Origin: RPQJ01 sp963732415
GTDB lineage: Bacteria; Pseudomonadota; Gammaproteobacteria; Steroidobacterales; Steroidobacteraceae
Direction of reading: 5' to 3'
Length of the DNA: 60,761 nucleotides
NCBI GenBank assembly: GCA_963732415.1
Contig: CAVSZK010000013.1
Location: 1 to 60,761, forward strand
The notes beneath the pieces are model-generated. The model was not told the origin of the DNA, searched no databases, and was given only the letters and a program-made list of their open reading frames with translations. Each line of letters begins with the position of its first letter. Position 1 is the stretch's first letter. Below, piece after piece: positions 47,235-55,868 of the stretch. A program made the translations under genes and the position numbers.

Positions 47235-48046
47235 GGCAGCACACCGAGCGCTGCCGTGCCGAGCCAATGCGTCACGTCCTGGGTGCGAAGCAACAGGAAG
47301 AGCACACACCACCCGGCCATGTACGCGATGTCCGGGCCGCCGAGTCGTGACGCTTGGCCGCTGCGGAAGTCACCGGTGAAGCCACGGGCGCACATCGCGA
47401 GATAGATGCGCTCCGCCCGATCCCAGGTCCTCAGCAGCAGACGACCGACGAGCGTCCCATAGAGGCGAATCGACAGCGGGTGACCGCCACCGCGCTGCTC
47501 ACGGGCGACCGTCATCCGGACAGCTTCCTCGCCGAGGACGGCCAGGTAGCGATACAGAAAGAGCAATTGAACAGCCAGTGAGCGCGGCATGCCCATGCGT
47601 TCCAGTGCGCCGCAGATCGCCGGAAATCCCGTTACCGCCACCAGCACGACGGCAGCGGCCGCCGCAAGCAACGAACGAAGGACGATCGAGAGCAGCGAGA
47701 TCCAGCCACCGCTGATCTGCAGTCCGCCCAGCTGTAACAGCGTCTCACGATCAAACCACGGATTCGGCAGTCCGATCAGCAGCGCGACCGGCAGCACCAG
47801 GGCGACCTTGCGCAAGAGGAACGCGATCGGCAGCCGTGCCGCCGTGACGACCGCCATCGGGAACACGAAGAACGGGATTAGCGACGCCACCGCATAGCGG
47901 TGGAACGACATCGTGCAAACGATGAAGACCAGCGTGACGAGGACCTTCGCGCGGGCATCGAGGCGATGGAGCGCCGAATCTCCAGTCGCCAGCAGATCGA
48001 GGCGTCGGAAATCGAGAAGGCTGGTGAGAACTGCAGGTGCGGACAC
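47231..48046 (-). CDS. nikQ: Energy-coupling-factor nickel/cobalt transporter T component
   Basis: The 271-residue protein has five to six membrane segments and two cytoplasmic coupling helices with the ECF-T motifs ALERMGMPRSLAVQ and YLAMCARGFTGDFR. It connects the ATPase to the S component. The start is GTG 48046, with the nikM stop 4 bp before it, and its end overlaps nikO. Family CbiQ is very close; the NikR link favours nickel. Confidence 0.9.
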   Translation of the reverse strand: MSAPAVLTSLLDFRRLDLLATGDSALHRLDARAKVLVTLVFIVCTMSFHRYAVASLIPFFVFPMAVVTAARLPIAFLLRKVALVLPVALLIGLPNPWFDRETLLQLGGLQISGGWISLLSIVLRSLLAAAAAVVLVAVTGFPAICGALERMGMPRSLAVQLLFLYRYLAVLGEEAVRMTVAREQRGGGHPLSIRLYGTLVGRLLLRTWDRAERIYLAMCARGFTGDFRSGQASRLGGPDIAYMAGWCVLFLLLRTQDVTHWLGTAALGVLP

Positions 48047-48050
48047 GGGA

Positions 48051-49085
48051 TCAGCGCCGCCCCGACCAAAGCTTCAACGCGAAGCCGACGAGCAGTGCGA
48101 GAGCCAGGGTGATTGCACCGCCGACCACGCCGGCCACGGATTGGCCAAGACGATCGTTGTCCCGGGCAATGGTGGCTGCAGTCGGCGTCCGATCGGTCTC
48201 CGCGGCCCCGGCAGTCTCGTGCCGAAATCCATAGCCGGGCAATAGGGCCGTCCTCTGCTGCAGGCGACCCAGCGCAGCCTCGACGCCGGTCTGCAGTGAT
48301 TCGAGTTCCCGTGCACCGGTGACTCTGGCGATTGACCATTCGAGTCCATCCGGGTTCTTCGATGCGAACCAGGCTCCCACGCCACCCAGTGCAAGCGCGA
48401 CGACCAGGAAAGCGGTCGCGATGCCGCGCACGGGACGCCCGGTATGCCGAGCCGTCGGCAACATGCCGGGACGTGCCGCGCGAACGAAGGATATGACTGC
48501 AGCGGTGACCACGCCCTCGACGACCCCAATCGCGAGATGAATCGGCAGCATGAACGAGAAGAACGTGTCGAACGGCAGCGCCGAAATGCCCGAGGTTACG
48601 GTTTCCAGCACAACCGCGAACGCGCCAAGTTGCAGCGAGAGCACCGCCGCAAGCACAGCGGCAACCGTGGCGCGAGCCGTACCAGGCGCTTCCCCGGCGA
48701 GGCGTATGTAGACGGGGTAGCCGATGAACGCCGGGAAGAAGCCGAGGTTGAAGATGTTGCAGCCGAGCGCGAGCAGCCCGCCGTCGGCGAAGAACAGCGC
48801 CTGCACGATGAGCACCGAGGCCATGACGAGGAAGGCGGCGTGCGGGCCGAGCAGGATCGCGAGCAGCAAGCCGCCGCCGAGGTGGCCGCTCGATCCGGTG
48901 CCGGGGATGCTGAAATTGATCATCTGCGCGGCAAACAGGAAGGCACCGAGCACGCCCATCAACGGCACGAGACGGTCGTCAGCTTCATGGCGCAGGCGGC
49001 GCGAGCAATACGCGACCGTGACCGCGGTTGCAGCCCACATCGTCCCGCCCACCGCGGGCGACAGCAGTGCGTCGGCCATGTGCAT
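48051..49085 (-). CDS. nikM: Nickel/cobalt S component NikM with fused PDGLE domain
   Basis: The 344-residue protein is made of a CbiM/NikM-like part (about residues 1-205, seven membrane segments) and a C-terminal PDGLE-type part (ASKNPDGLEWSIARVTG and a last membrane segment), which acts as the N-like subunit. The N-terminus MHMADALL keeps Met1 and His2, the metal ligands of this family, so the ATG at 49085 must be the real start. A GC-rich hinge with RPVRGIATAFLVV joins the two parts. A NikR-box-like site lies 48 bp upstream. CbiM (cobalt) is the alternative. Confidence 0.92.
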   Translation of the reverse strand: MHMADALLSPAVGGTMWAATAVTVAYCSRRLRHEADDRLVPLMGVLGAFLFAAQMINFSIPGTGSSGHLGGGLLLAILLGPHAAFLVMASVLIVQALFFADGGLLALGCNIFNLGFFPAFIGYPVYIRLAGEAPGTARATVAAVLAAVLSLQLGAFAVVLETVTSGISALPFDTFFSFMLPIHLAIGVVEGVVTAAVISFVRAARPGMLPTARHTGRPVRGIATAFLVVALALGGVGAWFASKNPDGLEWSIARVTGARELESLQTGVEAALGRLQQRTALLPGYGFRHETAGAAETDRTPTAATIARDNDRLGQSVAGVVGGAITLALALLVGFALKLWSGRR

Positions 49086-49132
49086 TGAGCGCTCTCCGTG
49101 ATGGCGCTGCGGCGGCGACCCGAATCCAGCCC

Positions 49133-49160
49133 GTAGGATCTAATTAGACAATACTCTTAC
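49133..49160. promoter_or_regulatory. NikR-box-like dyad before nikM
   Basis: GTAGGA (49133-49138), sixteen bases, then TCTTAC (49155-49160): one mismatch per half against GTATGA-N16-TCATAC, with the exact spacer. It lies 48 bp upstream of the nikM start and on the other side faces the DUF2946 gene at 49231. Confidence 0.7.
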
Positions 49161-49230
49161 ACCTGCCGCGAGCCCTGGATTGCGGATAGCCGCAGGTCGC
49201 ATACCGCGCGCCCTGGTATAGAGTGCTCCG

Positions 49231-49638
49231 ATGTATGGCCGCTGGACACAAAGCCGCAGGACCCGTCTCTGGGTAGCACTGCTGCTGCTGCCTGCGTTGG
49301 CGTGCCGCGTGCTGGTACCGCCGGGATTCATGCCGGGCACGGGTGCCGATCACACTCTTACCATGCAGATGTGTCATGGCGCCGGGCCGCTGCCGCAGCG
49401 GGCGCAGTCGCCTGAAAGGGACGATGGGCAGGCGCCCGGCAACCGCGGACACCACGAAGCCCCGTGCGTCTTCGCGGCCGCCGGCACGGTCGCGCCTCCG
49501 CCGATCACGTTGCCGATACTCGACGGTGTGGCGGTGCCCGTCGCCGTTCCAACGCAGCCGGAACCGGTCGTCGTCCACCGGACCCAGCATCGCGCCCACT
49601 CACCAAGGGCACCTCCCCCGATCGTCCGCCCCGCATAG
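49231..49638 (+). CDS. DUF2946-like exported protein
   Basis: The 135-residue product has a hydrophobic N-terminus (RLWVALLLLPALACRVLVPP), the LVPPGFMPG motif, and a metal-like cluster TMQMCHGAG and HHEAPCVFAAAG with Met, Cys and His. These are the marks of DUF2946, often found beside copper receptors. The C-terminus is proline-rich. Its neighbour in the same direction, 245 bp on, is the copper receptor gene, which supports a role in copper handling (inference). Confidence 0.7.
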   Translation: MYGRWTQSRRTRLWVALLLLPALACRVLVPPGFMPGTGADHTLTMQMCHGAGPLPQRAQSPERDDGQAPGNRGHHEAPCVFAAAGTVAPPPITLPILDGVAVPVAVPTQPEPVVVHRTQHRAHSPRAPPPIVRPA

Positions 49639-49883
49639 GGCTCGAACGCACTTTCGACGCTGGGTGCCTTCGTTGGTTCCCTGCTTTCGGTCCGCCGGGC
49701 ATCCGATGACCTGCTCGCAGCCGCATCGCTGCCGCTGATCACGTTGACGGTGGTCGCGGGCCGCGCATGGCGCCGCGATGAACCGGCGATGGCCAACCGC
49801 AACAAAGTCGGACCGTGCGTGCTCGAGCCAGTGGGGCCTCGGCGCGGCACTCACTATCCATCTTGATTCCGGAGTCTGATTAC

Positions 49884-52223
49884 ATGCGACCTCACCAGAT
49901 CACAATCGCCGTCATGCTGGCCCTCTACGCTGCCCAAGGCGTGGCAGCCGAGGATGATCCCGCGCTCGAAGAAGTCCTGGTCACGGCGCACCGGATTCTC
50001 ACGCCCGGCCTGGGTGCCACTGGCCTCGACAGTGCCGCGATTGCCCGCAAGCTTGCGCGAACCAGCGACACGGCCAGACTGCTCACCGGCATTCCCGGCG
50101 TGAGTGCCTACGCGGCCGGGGGCGTGTCCAGCCTGCCAGTCATCCGCGGCCTGGCGGACGATCGCCTGCGCACGAAAATTGACGGCATGGACCTCGTTGC
50201 CGCCTGTCCCAATCACATGAACTCACCACTCTCGTACATCGATCCCACGGCCGTGGCGAACATCGACGTCTACGCCGGAGTTACGCCGGTCAGCGTGGGC
50301 GGCGACAGCATCGGCGGCAGCATCGTGGTGCGCTCGGCGGACCCAGCATTTGCGAAGGCGGGCGAGCACTTGATAAAGGGAAAAGCCGGCTCTTTCTATC
50401 GCAGCAACGGCGACGGCTGGGGAGGAAATCTCTCGGGCACCTTCGCCACCGAGAGTGTGAGTCTCGGCTACACCGGCGCCTACACGCAGTCCGACAACTA
50501 CAAGGCCGGCGACGACTTCAAGGACTACACGTTCACCGGTCGGCCGGGCCACGCGCTGCCCACGGACGAGGTTGGCTCCACCGCCTATGAATCCAGCAAC
50601 CAGTCCGTCCGGCTTGCGTGGCAGGGCGGCGGGCACCTGCTGGACTTCACCTACGGGCTCCAGGACATCCCGTACGAGGGTTACGCGAATCAGCGCATGG
50701 ACATGACGGACAATCGCAGCGACCAGTTCAACCTGGCTTACACCGGCAGCCTCGGCTGGGGAACGTTGCGGGCTCGTGCTTACTACCAGCACACGAAGCA
50801 CGAGATGGACTTCGGCGACGACAGGCGCTTCTGGTACGGCCCCGGGGCGCCGCCTGCCGGCTCCGGCGGGGACACGGCAGTCAATGGCTCGCCCTGTTCG
50901 CCGATCTCCGGCACGATGATGGTGGACGGCCAGATGGTCGGTTGCGCTGCCGGCATGCCGATGAAGAGCGACGGCAAGAACTCTGGACTCACCGTCAGTG
51001 CCGCGGTCCCGCTGGCCGGGCAAAGCCTGCTGCGCGTCGGCGGCGAGTATCAGCAATATCGACTCGACGACTGGTGGCCGCCTTCCGGCGCGGGCATGTG
51101 GCCCTACGAATTCCTGAACGTGAACGACGGGCAGCGCGATCGATATGCCGCCTACGGAGAATGGGAAATAAACAAGGGTCGCTGGATGCACATTCTCGGC
51201 GCGCGATTCGAGAGTGTGGACATGGATGCCGGACCGGTCCACGGCTACAACCTCGATACGTATCCGACCAGCGGCGTGGGTGGCATGGGCAACCAGACGC
51301 GGGATGCGGCGCTGTTCAACTCCGAGCGGCACGGCAAGACCGACAATAACTGGGACTTGTCCTGGCTTGCGCGCTTTACGCCGGTCGCGACGCAGGGCTA
51401 CGAGATCGGTCTCGCGCAGAAGACGCGCTCGCCCAACCTGTATGAACGCTACACCTGGTCCACGTGGCAGATGGCGGCATTCATGAACAACTACGTGGGT
51501 GACGGCAATGGCTACGTGGGCGACGTGAACCTGGAGCCCGAGGTGGCCCGCACCGTGAGCGTGAGCGCCGACTGGCACGACGCCGACGCCGCGCGGTGGA
51601 GTGTCAAGCTGACGCCTTACTACACCGACGTACAGGACTACGTTGATGCGGTGCAGTGGGACGCGGCGACCAACGCACCGCGCACGATATCCGTGGTCGA
51701 CAAATTCACCGTGCTCAAGTATGCCAACCAGTCTGCTCATCTCTACGGAGTGGACCTCGCCGCGGACTACCAGCTGACGGGCATCACGCGCTACGGCAGG
51801 TTCCGGACCCAACTGGTGGCGAGCTACACGCGGGGCAGGAACGACGACACCGGCGACAACCTCTACAACATCATGCCGCTCAACGCCAACCTGGCACTCA
51901 CGCAGGAAATCGGCTCATGGAGTAACACGGTCGAGGGCGAGTTCGTTGCCGCGAAGGACGATGTCTCGCAGGTTCGAAACGAAATGCAGACTGCAGGCTA
52001 CGGGCTGGTTCACCTACGCAGTCGCTATGAGCGCGACAACTGGAGCGTCGACCTCGGCATTGAAAACCTGTTCGACAGGTTCTACGACCTGCCGTTGGGC
52101 GGAGCCTATGTCGGCCAGGGAACGACGATGACCATTCCGCCGCCGCCGAACCAGCCGCAGTGGGGCACGCCGGTGCCGGGCCAGGGCCGTTCAATCTACG
52201 CGGGTGTCACGGTGAAGTTCTGA
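49884..52223 (+). CDS. TonB-dependent copper receptor, OprC/NosA-like
   Basis: The 779-residue outer-membrane receptor has a signal peptide to about residue 22, the TonB box EEVLVTAHR and a plug with VSSLPVIRGLADDRLRTKID. It keeps the copper-site ligands known from OprC: CPNHM at 108-112 (CxxxM) in the plug and HEM at 306-308 (HxM) in the barrel, 194 residues apart, close to the OprC spacing of about 180. Met-rich loops (MMVDGQMVGCAAGMPM) add further soft ligands. The barrel ends in YAGVTVKF. ATG 49884 is preferred because the signal peptide starts there. Confidence 0.88.
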   Translation: MRPHQITIAVMLALYAAQGVAAEDDPALEEVLVTAHRILTPGLGATGLDSAAIARKLARTSDTARLLTGIPGVSAYAAGGVSSLPVIRGLADDRLRTKIDGMDLVAACPNHMNSPLSYIDPTAVANIDVYAGVTPVSVGGDSIGGSIVVRSADPAFAKAGEHLIKGKAGSFYRSNGDGWGGNLSGTFATESVSLGYTGAYTQSDNYKAGDDFKDYTFTGRPGHALPTDEVGSTAYESSNQSVRLAWQGGGHLLDFTYGLQDIPYEGYANQRMDMTDNRSDQFNLAYTGSLGWGTLRARAYYQHTKHEMDFGDDRRFWYGPGAPPAGSGGDTAVNGSPCSPISGTMMVDGQMVGCAAGMPMKSDGKNSGLTVSAAVPLAGQSLLRVGGEYQQYRLDDWWPPSGAGMWPYEFLNVNDGQRDRYAAYGEWEINKGRWMHILGARFESVDMDAGPVHGYNLDTYPTSGVGGMGNQTRDAALFNSERHGKTDNNWDLSWLARFTPVATQGYEIGLAQKTRSPNLYERYTWSTWQMAAFMNNYVGDGNGYVGDVNLEPEVARTVSVSADWHDADAARWSVKLTPYYTDVQDYVDAVQWDAATNAPRTISVVDKFTVLKYANQSAHLYGVDLAADYQLTGITRYGRFRTQLVASYTRGRNDDTGDNLYNIMPLNANLALTQEIGSWSNTVEGEFVAAKDDVSQVRNEMQTAGYGLVHLRSRYERDNWSVDLGIENLFDRFYDLPLGGAYVGQGTTMTIPPPPNQPQWGTPVPGQGRSIYAGVTVKF

Positions 52224-52698
52224 CGCGGTTCCTTGTCCAGCGATCGAGCTTCTCCCGCGCACCATTTGTCGACGGATCCATCGCGCGATCGTGGTCGGGC
52301 GTCTTCGCCGTCAGCTCGATCACGTAGCCGTTGGGATCGCGGAAATAGATCGAATGAATGAATCCGTGGTCCGAGACGCCCCGTGTCTCCATACCCGCTG
52401 CCTTGCCGCGGGCCAGCATGTCCTCGAGGGTGCTTGCGTCGACCTCGAGCGCGATGTGCAGGTCGTAGTCGTGCTGGACCTTGAACTCGAATGGCATGTC
52501 CGGGGCCTCGAAGAAGGCCAGGTACGAACCGTCGCCGAGTTCATAGAACGTGTGGAGTGTTTCGGTTTTCCTGCCGCTTTTCGTTTCCGAGATCTCCAGC
52601 GTGCCGGCCAGCGGCAGGCCGAGAAAATCCTCGTAGAATGCGCGCGTCTGCTCCGAGTCGCGGCAACGACAGGCACTGTGGTGTAGGCCGCGGATCAT
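52207..52698 (-). CDS. VOC-superfamily (glyoxalase-like) protein
   Basis: The 163-residue single-domain protein has paired beta-alpha-beta-beta-beta units: IRGLHHSACRCRDSEQTRAF at the front with the first metal His, HDYDLHIALEV in the middle, and FRDPNGYVIELTAK with the last Glu. Lyases, dioxygenases and resistance proteins share the fold. The last 17 bp overlap the end of the copper receptor gene on the other strand. ATG 52698 with GGAGG in front is the chosen start. Confidence 0.88.
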   Translation of the reverse strand: MIRGLHHSACRCRDSEQTRAFYEDFLGLPLAGTLEISETKSGRKTETLHTFYELGDGSYLAFFEAPDMPFEFKVQHDYDLHIALEVDASTLEDMLARGKAAGMETRGVSDHGFIHSIYFRDPNGYVIELTAKTPDHDRAMDPSTNGAREKLDRWTRNRVRTSP

Positions 52699-52880
52699 GG
52701 TTCCCTCCAGTGTCGAGAAGCTAGGCAGGGCCGGCCGGCTGCCGGTCATCAAGCGGTCAGCTGCATCTTGCCACGAGGAATTGCGCTGACGACAGCCAGC
52801 TGGCCAATTCGCACACTCCGGCAAGCGGCGGGCGGTTGAACGCGGGCCTCGGTGCCCGATGTGTGGCAAAGTCCGGCTAC

Positions 52881-54185
52881 ATGGGCGTCCTGAGATCCAA
52901 TAAGCGCTGGCTTGCGGCCCGCGAATGGCGCCGCCGCGTCGTCTTCTGGGGCGGGGCGATCCTGACGGGCGCCATTGCGGTCGCGTTCGCGATCTGCAGC
53001 GAATGGGCGATGCAGTTGTTCAGCCGGGCATGCGACATCTGGCCATGGTGGCCATTCGTCGGTGCTCCGCTTGGACTGGCGCTGGCAGTATGGACCACGC
53101 GCCGCTGGTTTCCCGGCGCGGAGGGCAGCGGCATTCCGCAGACCATCGCGGCACTTTCGCTGCCGACAGAGGGCGAGCGCAACAAGGTGCTGAGCCTGCG
53201 AATCGCCTTTGGCAAGATCCTGGTCACGCTCGTGGCGTTGGCGAGCGGCGCGTCGATCGGTCGCGAAGGCCCGACTGTCCAGGTGGGAGCGTCGATCATG
53301 CATGCTCTGCGCCGCTACGCACGCTTCCCCGCACTGGACATCGACAGGGGTCTGATCCTGGCAGGCGGTGCCGCAGGAATAGCGGCGGCATTCAACACGC
53401 CGCTGGCCGGCGTTGTGTTCGCGATCGAGGAGTTGTCGCGCTCGTTCGAGGAGCGAACCAGCGGCGTGATCCTGACTGCCGTCATTGTCGCTGGCGTGAC
53501 GGCGCTCGCGCTGGTCGGCAACTACACGTATTTTGGCCGTACCTCGGTCGCGCTCAGCGTCCCCCAGATGTGGGTTGCCGTGCCGGTATGCGGAATTCTT
53601 GGCGGGTTGCTGGGTGGTCTATTCTCCAGGGGCATGCTTTTTGCGCGCCTGGGACTTCCCACACCATTGCGCCGGCTGCACGCCGAACGGCCGGTGGTGT
53701 TTGCGGCGGTCTGCGGCCTGCTGTTGGCGCTGATCGGCTGGGCATCGGGCGGTACCACGTTCGGGACCGGTTACCACGAAGCGCACGAGATCCTGCAGAA
53801 CGGTGCGGATCCACCCGGCGGGTTCTTCGTGCTGAAGGCGCTCGCCACGCTGGTGTCCTACGTGACTGGAATTCCGGGCGGTATCTTCGCGCCGACGCTG
53901 GCCGTCGGGGCAGGCCTGGGTGGCCAGTTGCATGAATGGCTGCCACTCATCCCGTCGGGCGCGATCGTGGTGCTGTCGATGGCCGCCTATTTCTCGGGAG
54001 TGGTGCAGGCACCGCTCACCGCCCTGGTCATCGTCATGGAGATGACCGACGACCGCACGCTGATGCTCCCGCTGATGGCCGTAGCGCTGCTCGCGCGCAT
54101 CGTGGGTGCGGCCGTCTGCAGCGAGCCGCTGTATAGATCGCTGGCAAAGCGCTACGTGCCCACGGAAGGCCCGCCCGGGGCCTGA
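52881..54185 (+). CDS. ClC-family chloride transporter, probable H+/Cl- antiporter
   Basis: The 434-residue membrane protein has the three ClC selectivity motifs: GSGIP (82-86), GREGP (127-131, with the gating Glu129) and GIFAP (near residue 335). The FAIEEL segment keeps the internal acidic residue that moves protons in the exchangers, so an antiporter is more likely than a channel. No C-terminal CBS domains are present. ATG 52881 is preferred over the upstream TTG because the next 15 residues lack family resemblance. The neighbours give no hint of regulation. Confidence 0.92.
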   Translation: MGVLRSNKRWLAAREWRRRVVFWGGAILTGAIAVAFAICSEWAMQLFSRACDIWPWWPFVGAPLGLALAVWTTRRWFPGAEGSGIPQTIAALSLPTEGERNKVLSLRIAFGKILVTLVALASGASIGREGPTVQVGASIMHALRRYARFPALDIDRGLILAGGAAGIAAAFNTPLAGVVFAIEELSRSFEERTSGVILTAVIVAGVTALALVGNYTYFGRTSVALSVPQMWVAVPVCGILGGLLGGLFSRGMLFARLGLPTPLRRLHAERPVVFAAVCGLLLALIGWASGGTTFGTGYHEAHEILQNGADPPGGFFVLKALATLVSYVTGIPGGIFAPTLAVGAGLGGQLHEWLPLIPSGAIVVLSMAAYFSGVVQAPLTALVIVMEMTDDRTLMLPLMAVALLARIVGAAVCSEPLYRSLAKRYVPTEGPPGA

Positions 54186-54210
54186 GCTACGGCCCTGCCA
54201 GGGCCTGTGT

Positions 54211-54939
54211 TTACGCGACGAGTGACTTCGCAAGGGCGCGCAGCAGTCCGGCGCCATCTCCGTGCCAGGCGCTGCCGTGCATGCAGGCGAGCACCGCCGG
54301 TCGCTCCGCGGCAAACCGCTCGAGCATGGCGCTCGTGTCCGGGCAATGCGCGTAGTAATCCATTTGCCGGCGGAATGCCTCGCTGGGTCCGAGTATGTCG
54401 GACTCGGTAATGGGCGTTTCGCCAGTGCCGCCCTGCGTAAAGAGGTCGCCGCAGAGGAACGTGCCGGTGCGCAGTTCCATCATCAGTCCGCAGTCCCAGC
54501 CGTGCGGCAGGTGGGGCGTGTCGTACCAGCGCAGTTCGTGCTGCCCGAGATTCAGGAGCTCCCCGTCTGCCAGCGGCCGCGCGGCGCGGTCGGCCACGTC
54601 GTCGATCGACACCATGGCTGCGACGCGGCTGCACAATGGCTGCGCTCGTGGGGCGGCCGCAAGAAAGTCGTTCAGCGAGCCGCATTCGTCGGCCTCGAAA
54701 TGCGAGAACGCTACATAGCGCAGCCCCTCCAGCGGCAAGACCCTGCCGACGGCTTCGCTGACCAGCGGAAACATGCGCCGCGGCCCGGTGTGGAACAGCA
54801 GCGGTTCGTCGTCCGCAATCAGGTACTGGTTGAAATTGAAAGCACCTGCTCCGCCGGGAAGAGCGACGGGTGTGTTGATTCGATAGATGCCCTGTGCAAT
54901 CTCGTGGACGTTGGTGCCAGATGCAGGATTCGTGATCAT
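54211..54939 (-). CDS. MBL-fold (flavodiiron-like) oxidoreductase domain protein
   Basis: The product is a 242-residue metallo-beta-lactamase-fold protein. Its metal pattern FSHFEADECGSLN (HxExD) is that of the oxygen-binding diiron domain of flavodiiron proteins, not the HxHxDH of hydrolases. Further ligands are in DTPHLPHGWD, LCGDLFTQGG and CMHGSAWHGD. No flavodoxin domain follows, so it is a stand-alone core. ATG 54939 is preferred over 54945 because GGAG sits 7 bp before it. It could reduce oxygen or NO with a partner, but none is adjacent. Confidence 0.82.
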   Translation of the reverse strand: MITNPASGTNVHEIAQGIYRINTPVALPGGAGAFNFNQYLIADDEPLLFHTGPRRMFPLVSEAVGRVLPLEGLRYVAFSHFEADECGSLNDFLAAAPRAQPLCSRVAAMVSIDDVADRAARPLADGELLNLGQHELRWYDTPHLPHGWDCGLMMELRTGTFLCGDLFTQGGTGETPITESDILGPSEAFRRQMDYYAHCPDTSAMLERFAAERPAVLACMHGSAWHGDGAGLLRALAKSLVA

Positions 54940-55145
54940 GCGCATTCTCCATGGTTGTCCCTGGATGTCCCGGGATCCGTGGCTGCCGGGCCTCGGTCAA
55001 CGCCGGGTCCTGGCAAGCGTACACGCTATCTTTCCGGATGCGTGCGGTGCGCGCGCGGTAAGCTATGGTGCATGTCCCCGGTGGAAATGGCCGGGAGCGG
55101 GATTGCATGAATCTCCCGCGATCGATCCGTTAACAGGAGCACGCC

Positions 55146-55835
55146 TTGCAGACCAGAGTTTTACGTCGACTGCGGTACACAATCTCGCCGGCAGGGCTCG
55201 CGATGCTGCTCGTCGGCATGGCATGGCTCTCTCCCGGCTACGCCGCCGAGAAGGTCAAGGTCACGGGCGCGTGGCAGGATGGCGTGCCGCACGACCTGAC
55301 CTTCGCGCGCGTGCTGGTCGTTGGCATCACGCCTGACGTCGACCAGCGCTGCCGTTGGGAGCGGTTCCTGGCGGCGAAACTGAACGGCACCACGACCAAG
55401 GCGGTCGCGAGCTGCGATGCCGTGACCAAGGTCGATCCGCTGACCCTCGAGAGCATCCAGGAAGCAGTCGAATGGCTCAAGGTCGACGCCGTGGTGACCA
55501 CCAGTCTCGTCGACAGGGAGTGGAAAGCGGATGAAGGCGGCGGCAGGGATACGCGTGGTACCGCGAACTACAAGGCGACGGATGCCGGGATGGCTTACGG
55601 CTACTACGGCATGTACGGAGTGCCGGTGATCTACGGCGACTTCGTGGCGACGCCTCCGGTCACGACGCTCAAGGGCACGGCGCAAGTCACGACCAAGGTC
55701 TATGCGACGCAGGGTCCGAAGGTGGTCTACATCATGGACACGAAGGCGCAGTCCAGCGACTTTCGCGAAAGAAGCATGTCCTCCGTTACGACTCCGATGG
55801 CGGACCGCCTGCGCCGGGATGGGCTGATCCGCTAG
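55146..55835 (+). CDS. Exported protein of unknown function
   Basis: The 229-residue product starts with TTG 55146, with CAGGAG 6 bp upstream. A signal peptide ends near GYAAE (about residue 35). The body has an alternating beta/alpha pattern with RVLVVGITPDVDQRCRWERF, then a Gly/Tyr-rich stretch MAYGYYGMYGVPVIYGDFVA. The pattern resembles small periplasmic proteins that form nucleotide-like folds, but no family is recognised. It is convergent with the SLC13 gene. Confidence 0.7.
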   Translation: MQTRVLRRLRYTISPAGLAMLLVGMAWLSPGYAAEKVKVTGAWQDGVPHDLTFARVLVVGITPDVDQRCRWERFLAAKLNGTTTKAVASCDAVTKVDPLTLESIQEAVEWLKVDAVVTTSLVDREWKADEGGGRDTRGTANYKATDAGMAYGYYGMYGVPVIYGDFVATPPVTTLKGTAQVTTKVYATQGPKVVYIMDTKAQSSDFRERSMSSVTTPMADRLRRDGLIR

Positions 55836-55868
55836 GTCATCCGGGATCCCGGCTCACGTGAGAGCCTG

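Noticed and set aside
50223..51812. Reverse frame of 529 codons
   Set aside because: It is antisense to the copper receptor; no start signal or family was seen.
55841..55852. 12-bp palindrome CCGGGATCCCGG between convergent genes
   Set aside because: It has no loop and no T-run, so it is not a terminator; a chance palindrome in GC-rich DNA is likely.
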